In this document: in pieces, positions 1 to 5,209 of the stretch
Layout of the letters: every line of letters begins with the position of its first letter
Position numbering within the stretch: the stretch's first letter is position 1
DNA from: Gammaproteobacteria bacterium
GTDB lineage: Bacteria; Pseudomonadota; Gammaproteobacteria; Pseudomonadales; Azotimanducaceae
Assembly (NCBI GenBank): GCA_003476445.1
Contig: DMUF01000204.1
Span: forward strand, 1,855 to 8,967
Reading direction: 5' to 3'
Length of the DNA: 7,113 nt
Position numbers and translations under genes: made by a program
The notes under the pieces: model-generated
Seen by the model: only the letters and a program-made list of their open reading frames with translations
Told to the model about the DNA's origin: nothing
The model's database searches: none

Positions 1-183
1 CAGATCGTGCTTGCGGATGAACCGACGGGCAGTCTCGATCGTGAAAACGCCGAGCAGGTGTTTGCGCTCATGTGTCGATTGAGCGACGAACGCGGCGTTG
101 GCTTTGTCATCGTTACGCACGACGAGAGCATGCTGGGCGCCGTGCATCGGGTAATACGCATGGTCGACGGGCAGTTCCAGTGA
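1..183 (+). CDS. lolD: LolD, lipoprotein-releasing ABC transporter ATP-binding subunit (3' end only)
   Basis: This is the C-terminal 60 residues of an ABC-transporter ATPase, open at the left edge of the window and ending at TGA 181-183. Visible motifs in order are the Walker B strand with catalytic glutamate (IVLADEPTG, residues 2-10 of the fragment), the D-loop (SLD, 11-13) and the switch histidine (VTHD, about 38-41). The Walker A and signature motifs lie outside the window. The DEPTGSLD wording is typical of the LolD/MacB-type MJ0796 family. Assignment to LolD rests on the LolC/E-family permease that follows with a four-base overlap. LolD sits on the cytoplasmic face of the inner membrane and hydrolyses ATP so that LolCE can release outer-membrane lipoproteins to LolA. 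By analogy with E. coli, lolC may lie just upstream, but it is not visible. Confidence 0.93.
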   Translation, partial: QIVLADEPTGSLDRENAEQVFALMCRLSDERGVGFVIVTHDESMLGAVHRVIRMVDGQFQ

Positions 184-1397
184 CCGCTCGGTTCGGAGCC
201 GCGACGTGGATCGCGCTGCGCTATCTATCGACGCCGCGTCGCCAGTTCGCCACATTTGTCACGCGTTTATCGGTCGCGGGTCTCGCGCTCGGGGTGCTGG
301 TGCTCACGGTCGTGGTGAGCGTGATGAATGGCTTTGATGCAGAGCTGCGTTTGCGCATTCTCGGCTCTGTTCCCCACGTACTCGTTGCCAACACCACGCT
401 CGATGCACCGCGCGCGAGGGAGATCACGCAGGCGCCTTCGGTCAGGCACGCGTTCAACTTCTTCGCCGCCGACGGAATGATCACGGCGCACGGCGCGGTC
501 AATCCGGTGACCGTGCATGGTGTTGATGCCGACGTGGGGTCGGGGCTTGCGATGGTTGCCGAGCACATGGTGACGGGAGCGTTCGAGGATTTGTTTTCCA
601 CACCGCGCGGCGTGCTCCTCGGTGCCCCGCTTGCGTCGTTTCTCGGACTTTATCCCGGCGACGATGTCGCGCTGGTGCTGACCGATCCCAGCGGGGGCAG
701 CGCTGAACCGCGGCTGCTACGTTTTCGCGTGGCGGGTCTCTTCGAGATTGGTGCCGAGCTCGATTATTCCCTCGTGCTTATTGAGCGTGGCGACCTTTCC
801 GCTCAGGAACAGTCGATGTTCGGTGAGACCGGTCTGCGCCTTACGCTGGCGGACGCTATGCAGGCCCCGGCGTTTGCTGCTTCACTGCGCGCGGGCGCGC
901 CGGATCTGACGGTCAGGTCCTGGGCAGATACCTATGGCGGGCTGTTTGCGGCGGTGCGTCTCGAGAAACGGATGATGTTCGTGCTGCTCCTGCTCGTGGT
1001 AGCGGTCGCGGCCTTCAGCATCGTGTCCGGTCAGACCATGGCTGTGGCAGACAAGCAGGTGGATATCGCCATCCTTCGCACCCTCGGTGCGTCGACCGAG
1101 CTCATCACGCGGATCTTTCTCCTGCAGGGGCTTGCCGTCTCATCGATCGGTATTCTCGTCGGGCTCGGCGCGGGTGCGGCCATCGCGGAGCACATTGGCG
1201 CGCTCGTTGCGGCGGCCGAGCGGCTGCTTGGGTTTCGCTTTCTGGAAGGAACGTATTTTGTCGAGGTGCCGTCTGTCGTTCTGTTCGACGACTTGGCATT
1301 GATTGCGGGCTGCGCACTCGCGCTGTGCCTGCTCTCCGCATGGCTTCCCGCGCGCAGAGCGGCCGCTCTCGACCCGCTTGCGGGTCTGCATCGCTAG
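180..1397 (+). CDS. lolE: LolE, LolC/E-family lipoprotein-releasing permease
   Basis: This 405-residue inner-membrane permease matches the usual LolC/LolE length of about 400-415 residues. The layout is one N-terminal membrane helix (about 27-49) followed by the family motif MNGF (49-52), a large periplasmic domain (about 53-262), then three helices (about 265-288, 312-337, 371-392) and a short tail. VDIAILRTLGA after the second helix is the cytoplasmic coupling segment of FtsX-type permeases. LolE is favoured over LolC by its position directly after lolD, by RILGSVPH after MNGF, and by the FLEGTYFVEVPS segment, which resembles E. coli LolE; the second helix resembles LolC more, so the paralogue is less certain than the family. 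The chosen start is GTG at 180, overlapping the lolD stop as GTGA. An ATG at 72 in the same frame would add 36 arginine-rich residues read out of frame from lolD and is unlikely. With LolD it extracts outer-membrane lipoproteins from the inner membrane. Confidence 0.93.
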   Translation: MTARFGAATWIALRYLSTPRRQFATFVTRLSVAGLALGVLVLTVVVSVMNGFDAELRLRILGSVPHVLVANTTLDAPRAREITQAPSVRHAFNFFAADGMITAHGAVNPVTVHGVDADVGSGLAMVAEHMVTGAFEDLFSTPRGVLLGAPLASFLGLYPGDDVALVLTDPSGGSAEPRLLRFRVAGLFEIGAELDYSLVLIERGDLSAQEQSMFGETGLRLTLADAMQAPAFAASLRAGAPDLTVRSWADTYGGLFAAVRLEKRMMFVLLLLVVAVAAFSIVSGQTMAVADKQVDIAILRTLGASTELITRIFLLQGLAVSSIGILVGLGAGAAIAEHIGALVAAAERLLGFRFLEGTYFVEVPSVVLFDDLALIAGCALALCLLSAWLPARRAAALDPLAGLHR

Positions 1398-1417
1398 TTG
1401 CGATGAGTGAGTCGGTT

Positions 1418-1443
1418 CGGGACAGTGGGTTGTGCCTGACCCG
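1418..1443. repeat. Imperfect inverted repeat between convergent lolE and DUF2062 gene
   Basis: The 64 bases between the two stop codons contain CGGGACAG (1418-1425) and CTGACCCG (1436-1443). These pair over eight positions with one A-A mismatch around a 10-base loop. Its position between convergent genes suggests a shared transcription-end hairpin. There is no T-tract on either strand after it, so it is not a classical intrinsic terminator. It could be chance in GC-rich DNA. I see nothing else in this gap. Confidence 0.3.
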
Positions 1444-1461
1444 TGCGCGGGGCTGATTGCT

Positions 1462-2010
1462 CTAGCTCGGTTTCGAACGACTCAACACCGCGCGAAGTTG
1501 GGCGCGCTCCCGGCGCAGCCGCATGCGCGAAATCACACGCAGGCGCCAGACGACTCGAATCGCCGCAAAGGCGAACAAACCGAGCGCTGCGCCGGATACC
1601 AGCGACCCGACGAGCAGCGGGTAACCGATGTCTCCCATATTCGCCTTCAGCCACGACCATTCGAGGGAAAGCTCGCTCACGCTCACGTGGCGGTCGAGCA
1701 GCCAGGCCCCGACTTCATAGGAGAAGACCAGCACGGGCGGCATCGTGATTGGATTGGTAAACCACACCAGCGCGAAGCAGACGACGAGATTGCAACGCAC
1801 CGCCAGGGCGATGGCTACCGCAGGAATGGTTTGCAGGGGGATCGGCAGGAAGGCGCAGAACAGACCGATGAGCGCCGCCATCGAGACTGAGCGCCGGTTC
1901 ATATGCCAAAGGTCAGGTTCGTCGAGCCATCGGCTTACCGGACGCAGCATTCGATGCTCACGAATCTGCTGGGGGGTTGGCAAATAGCGTGTGAAAACGG
2001 ATTTCGGCAT
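1462..2010 (-). CDS. DUF2062 domain-containing inner-membrane protein
   Basis: This 182-residue protein begins MPKSVFTRYL at ATG 2010-2008 and stops at 1464-1462. It has a short polar N-terminal segment (about 1-40), then a hydrophobic region with the DUF2062 pattern: AALIGLFCAFLPIPLQT (about 45-61), an arginine-asparagine pair (R72, N74) and the TNPITMPP motif (about 85-92). A third helix lies at about 129-155, and the tail (156-182) is rich in arginine, as expected for a cytoplasmic end. The function of the family is unknown. A DUF2062 gene next to comEC is a recurrent arrangement in pseudomonads and relatives, but here it runs divergently from comEC. The frame stays open upstream to 2331 inside comEC; that extension is proline- and arginine-rich and does not resemble the family, so the start at 2010 is preferred. 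AGGA lies about 12 bases upstream, a somewhat long spacing. Confidence 0.9.
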   Translation of the reverse strand: MPKSVFTRYLPTPQQIREHRMLRPVSRWLDEPDLWHMNRRSVSMAALIGLFCAFLPIPLQTIPAVAIALAVRCNLVVCFALVWFTNPITMPPVLVFSYEVGAWLLDRHVSVSELSLEWSWLKANMGDIGYPLLVGSLVSGAALGLFAFAAIRVVWRLRVISRMRLRRERAQLRAVLSRSKPS

Positions 2011-2033
2011 ACCTGCATTATGTCCTGAACTCG

Positions 2034-4613
2034 GTGACATTGCCGTTGCGGTCTTTCCACGTTGGCGCATTTTTCTCGGGATCTGTGATCGGCATGGCAC
2101 TGCTTGCGCTGCCGTGGTCAGCGTCTGCTTTGGCTGCGCTCGGTGCAGGCCTGCCGATGCTGCTCCTGCCGCTGGTTCTTGGTCTGCTGCGGTTGGGTTG
2201 GCGCGGGACGGGGCTCGGCCCCGCCGCAGCGGACGCGGTGCGGGCGATGGCAGCCGGAACCCTCGGTCTCGGGCTGGGTCTGGGCTGGGCGGCGGTGTCC
2301 ATGGAGACTGCGCTGGATCAGCGTGTGGCACCGCTGCTGCGTGGACACGGGCAGACCTTCGCAGCCTGTATCGAGGGTGTGCCGGAGCGTTTGGCAGCGC
2401 GTGGTGCCGGCAGGGAAGGGCTTCGCCTGCGGGTGCGAGTGATCGACGATTTGAAGCGGAACCCCGAGCGCGCCGCGCGTAGTGGCCGCGCCCATCAGAT
2501 CAATCGGTTGGCGCTGCCCGCCGGGACGCGACTGCGCCTGGTATGGATTGATGCACCGCGCGTAGAGCCCGGTAGCTGCCTGCGCTTTTCCGCCCGGCTG
2601 CAGGAGCCCCGCGGTCTGGTGAATCCAGCGGGGTTCGATGCCGAGCGCTGGTTGTTCGCAAGCGGCATTCAGGGGACCGGTTCGGTGCTGCGTGCCACCC
2701 CTGTCGAGGGTGTTCGCGGCAAGGCATTTTCCGACCTCTTCGGCTGGGCGGACGAAGCGCGTCTTGCGATCGCTGAATTCTTTGATCGTCATGCGCCACG
2801 ACATGCAGCTGTGTTGGCTGCGCAGGTGATCGGAGAGGTCACCCAAGTTCCCGCGGAGGATTGGGCGCTCTTTCGCGCCACCGGCACCGTGCACCTCATG
2901 GTGATCTCCGGTCTGCACATCACGCTGGCTGCAGGCGCGGGATTTCTCTTCGGTCGTTTCCTCGGAATGCTCTGGCCGCCCGTGCTGTTGTCGCTTGACG
3001 CAGCGCGGCTCGGTGCCTTGACCGGCGGTGTTGCCGCCATTCTTTACGTCGCGCTGGCAGGGGAGGGCATCGCCATTGCTCGAGCTGCTCTCATGGTGAT
3101 GCCGGCGCTCATCCTGCGGGCGCTTGGCTGGCGCACCAGCCTGGTCGCAAGCCTGCGCGTGGCCGCGCTGGTGCTGCTCTGGTTCGATCCACGCAGCGCG
3201 CATGCCCCCGGCTTCTGGCTTTCGGTTGGCGCGGTGATGGTTCTGGCTATGCAATGTGACCGGCGCGAGCGTGACCCGCGCAGAGCAGCTACCGAGTTAC
3301 GTGTATCGATGCTGAGGTCGCAGCTGGTGATGCTCCTGCGCATCGAGTGGCTCATGACCATTGCGCTCGCGCCGCTGCTTCTCGTGCTTACCGGCAGCTG
3401 GCCGCTCGCGAGCTTGCCGTCGAACCTGGTCGCCGTGCCGGTAATGACCGTGTTGGTGCTACCGCTTGCGCTTGCGGCTGCCGCCCTGTCTCACGTGCTG
3501 CCCGCGCTAGCGGTGTTTGCGCTGCAGGCGGCCTCGGCGATCTTTTCGGGCTTGCGTGAGGTGCTCGAGCTGCTGGCGAAGGTGCCCCTGCTGTACGGCG
3601 CGCCGTCGCCACTTCTGGCAGCACTCGCCCTTACCGCAGGCGGGCTCCTGCTGTTCTCTGTGGGGAAACGCAGTGCCTGCCTTCTCATCCTTGCCATCAG
3701 CGCGGGGCTCTTGCCGGCGCGCGTCGAACTGCCGATCGGAGAGTTTCGGGTGACGGCGCTGGATGTCGGGCAGGGTGACGCCATTCTCGTCGATACCGCA
3801 CGGCATCGCCTGCTGTTCGACACGGGGCCGGGTTTTCCGGATGGCACCGATCGCGTGAGCAGCGTGATAGTGCCGTCGATCGTCGCCACCGGTCCGGCGC
3901 GTCTTGATGCAGCCATTGTGAGTCATGCTGATCTTGATCATGCGGGCGGGGCCCTGAGTCTGAACCAGGCGCTCGCGCCGCGCCGCTGGTTCGGGGCATG
4001 GCCCGCAGCGCCGCTTCGTCTGACCCGCTGTCATGGCCGTGCCTGGACCTGGGACGGCGTCGCGTTCCGGTTTTTGCCGGTCGGGCGCTCCGTGAATACG
4101 GTGCCTGCCGAGGCGGTCCCCGGCGGCTCGCGTGCGGGGCGCTCCGGACGTGCCGGGGTCGAGCAGGCTGCGGAGCCGGGCAGCCAGGCTGCGAAGCCGG
4201 GCAGCAATGATGATTCCTGCGTGCTCGAGATCGGGAATGGTCGCGCCCGGGTACTGCTCCCGGGCGATATCAGCGCGCGCGTCGAGATGCGCCTGCAGCG
4301 GGAGATGACCCGACCCGTGTCGCTCATCGTCGCACCCCATCACGGTAGTCGCACATCGTCATCGCGTGCTTTCGTGCGACTCGCAGGCGCGCCGATCGCG
4401 TGGTTCAGCGCCGGGTTCGGTAATCGCTACGGCCACCCGCACCCGGATGTGATCGGGCGCTTTCAGGACATCGGAGCGCGGCTCCATGTCACCGCCTGGT
4501 CTGGCGCGCTCTCGTGGTCGAGCAGAGATCCCGATCGCGTGGGGGAAGAACGCCTTGAAGCGCCCTACTGGCGCGCCCCGGTGTCGCCGGTCGGCAGCGT
4601 GTCAAGCTGGTGA
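2034..4613 (+). CDS. comEC: ComEC/Rec2 family DNA-uptake channel protein
   Basis: This 859-residue polytopic protein has the full ComEC domain order and a length usual for the family. Hydrophobic helices (about 10-60 and 80-100) lead into a DUF4131/OB-like soluble domain (about 110-225) with the hallmark LVNPAGFDAERW at 195-206. The Competence domain follows (about 255-510), with FRATGTVHLMVISGLHI ending at 296 and many membrane helices. The C-terminal metallo-beta-lactamase-like domain (about 570-835) carries DVGQGDA (577-583), the metal-binding HADLDH (631-636), LLPGD (741-745) and APHHGS (767-772), so its metal site looks intact. ComEC passes single-stranded DNA across the inner membrane during transformation, and the C-terminal domain is proposed to degrade the other strand. 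No other competence gene is in the window, so competence cannot be inferred. The start is GTG 2034; GTG 2085 and ATG 2094 are alternatives that would remove part of the first helix. A low-complexity insert lies at about residues 690-724. Confidence 0.95.
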   Translation: MTLPLRSFHVGAFFSGSVIGMALLALPWSASALAALGAGLPMLLLPLVLGLLRLGWRGTGLGPAAADAVRAMAAGTLGLGLGLGWAAVSMETALDQRVAPLLRGHGQTFAACIEGVPERLAARGAGREGLRLRVRVIDDLKRNPERAARSGRAHQINRLALPAGTRLRLVWIDAPRVEPGSCLRFSARLQEPRGLVNPAGFDAERWLFASGIQGTGSVLRATPVEGVRGKAFSDLFGWADEARLAIAEFFDRHAPRHAAVLAAQVIGEVTQVPAEDWALFRATGTVHLMVISGLHITLAAGAGFLFGRFLGMLWPPVLLSLDAARLGALTGGVAAILYVALAGEGIAIARAALMVMPALILRALGWRTSLVASLRVAALVLLWFDPRSAHAPGFWLSVGAVMVLAMQCDRRERDPRRAATELRVSMLRSQLVMLLRIEWLMTIALAPLLLVLTGSWPLASLPSNLVAVPVMTVLVLPLALAAAALSHVLPALAVFALQAASAIFSGLREVLELLAKVPLLYGAPSPLLAALALTAGGLLLFSVGKRSACLLILAISAGLLPARVELPIGEFRVTALDVGQGDAILVDTARHRLLFDTGPGFPDGTDRVSSVIVPSIVATGPARLDAAIVSHADLDHAGGALSLNQALAPRRWFGAWPAAPLRLTRCHGRAWTWDGVAFRFLPVGRSVNTVPAEAVPGGSRAGRSGRAGVEQAAEPGSQAAKPGSNDDSCVLEIGNGRARVLLPGDISARVEMRLQREMTRPVSLIVAPHHGSRTSSSRAFVRLAGAPIAWFSAGFGNRYGHPHPDVIGRFQDIGARLHVTAWSGALSWSSRDPDRVGEERLEAPYWRAPVSPVGSVSSW
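4164..4205 (+). repeat. Tandem 21-bp direct repeat inside comEC
   Basis: Two adjacent 21-base units (4164-4184 and 4185-4205) are identical except for one base (G in the first, A in the second, at unit position 10). They encode QAAEPGS and QAAKPGS, ComEC residues 711-717 and 718-724. The unit keeps the reading frame. It sits in a glycine/alanine/arginine-rich stretch (about 690-724) just before the conserved NDDSCVL strand of the beta-lactamase-like domain, so it is probably a surface loop expanded by recent duplication. Confidence 0.9.
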
Positions 4614-5080
4614 ATCATGCTGCGCAGGACAGGAACGAGCGCGTCGACCTCTTCCGAGGTCAGAAACCGCCCGATCTCAACTTCTTCGTCGCGGCAGCGC
4701 AGCGCAATGCTCTTCTGGTACCAGGGGTGTCGCGCGGGTCGCACGAAGAAACGGGCGAAGTAGCGTTGGAACTCATGACGGCGTTCCGGACGCAGTACGC
4801 CGCGCTCGACCACCACGCTCTCCGGCCGGAATGTCAGCACCTCTTTCAGATGGGTGCGACGCACGCAGTAGTAGAGACATCCGGTGAGCACGCCGAGCTC
4901 GAGCACCGTGAATGGTAAGACGACCCAGTAGCCCTGCATGGTGAATGCGATGGCGATGGTGACTGAGATCACCATCAGCGTAGCGACGAAGAGCGTGTTT
5001 GCGCGCCAGGTCCAGGAGCGGTTCGGCTCGAGAACGATGCGTCCGGCGCGGGCGTCGGTGTCGAATTCGGTGGTGATCAT
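4565..5080 (-). CDS. DUF2244 domain-containing membrane protein
   Basis: This 171-residue protein begins MITTEFDTDA at ATG 5080-5078. It shows the DUF2244 layout: a short N-terminal segment with IVLEPNRSWTWR (15-26), two closely spaced membrane helices (about 28-48 and 51-73) containing WVVLPFTVLELG (52-63), and a cytoplasmic domain with FxRYFARFFVRP and a late EVEIGRFLTSEEVDAL stretch. The role of the family is unknown. Neither start has an ideal ribosome binding site: ATG 5080 has AGGG only one base away, while an in-frame GTG at 5128 (adding 16 residues, MTWRSFFYPG...) has GGA at four bases' distance. I prefer 5080 because the conserved region begins just after it, but the longer form is possible. 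The last 49 bases overlap the end of comEC on the other strand, and the gene diverges from clpB. Confidence 0.88.
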   Translation of the reverse strand: MITTEFDTDARAGRIVLEPNRSWTWRANTLFVATLMVISVTIAIAFTMQGYWVVLPFTVLELGVLTGCLYYCVRRTHLKEVLTFRPESVVVERGVLRPERRHEFQRYFARFFVRPARHPWYQKSIALRCRDEEVEIGRFLTSEEVDALVPVLRSMIHQLDTLPTGDTGARQ

Positions 5081-5152
5081 GCCCTGTTCAGGATGACGGC
5101 CTGGGTAGAAGAAGCTGCGCCAGGTCACGTCATCCAGCCGTGAAGCGATTTT

Positions 5153-5180
5153 GTTGAAATTGGGTTAAGCGACCACATTG
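5153..5180 (+). promoter_or_regulatory. Sigma-32 (RpoH) type heat-shock promoter for clpB
   Basis: A -35-like GTTGAAA (5153-5159) and a -10-like CCACATTG (5173-5180) are separated by 13 bases. The E. coli sigma-32 consensus is CTTGAAA, a spacer of about 11-16, then CCCCATNT; this site differs at one base in the -35 and two in the -10. Transcription would begin near 5187, giving a leader of about 20-25 bases before the clpB start. No good sigma-70 -10 stands 16-18 bases from TTGAAA on this strand. clpB is a classical sigma-32 regulon gene, which supports the reading. Confidence 0.75.
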
Positions 5181-5182
5181 TA
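5177..5182 (-). promoter_or_regulatory. Possible -10 element for the DUF2244 gene
   Basis: On the minus strand this hexamer reads TACAAT, five of six matches to TATAAT. It lies about 50 bases upstream of the GTG 5128 start and about 97 upstream of ATG 5080. The matching -35 region (around 5199-5207) is poor, so this is a weak call. If real, it overlaps the -10 of the clpB heat-shock promoter. Confidence 0.3.
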
Positions 5183-5197
5183 GCGCCAGCACACACT

Positions 5198-5203
5198 GGA
5201 GGA
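5198..5203 (+). promoter_or_regulatory. Ribosome binding site of clpB
   Basis: GGAGGA stands six bases before ATG 5210 and is the strongest Shine-Dalgarno sequence in the window; it fixes the clpB start. Its first bases can pair in a CCAG/CTGG stem (5186-5189 with 5196-5199), and GAGG (5199-5202) can pair with CCTC (5206-5209), so weak local structure may limit access. Confidence 0.85.
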
Positions 5204-5209
5204 ATCCTC

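Noticed and set aside
72..179. N-terminal extension of LolE from ATG 72
   Set aside because: These 36 codons are lolD read in another frame, giving an arginine-rich segment unlike LolC/E N-termini. GTG 180 gives a family-typical length and overlap.
2011..2060. Minus-strand CATAAT upstream of the DUF2062 gene as a -10 element
   Set aside because: It sits only a few bases before the start codon and has no acceptable -35 at 16-18 bases, so it would give an almost leaderless transcript. Not strong enough to list.
2011..2331. N-terminal extension of the DUF2062 protein into the comEC region
   Set aside because: The added residues are proline/arginine-rich antisense of comEC, and the DUF2062-like sequence begins after ATG 2010.
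2118..3254. A 378-codon open frame on the minus strand inside comEC
   Set aside because: It is antisense to strongly conserved ComEC domains. Its translation is rich in Gln, Arg, His and Pro with no recognisable motif, which is the usual by-product of GC-rich codon use.
3507..4343. A 278-codon open frame on the minus strand in the 3' half of comEC
   Set aside because: It covers the ComEC metal-binding motifs in antisense, has low-complexity Arg/His-rich content, and lacks a ribosome binding site or family resemblance.
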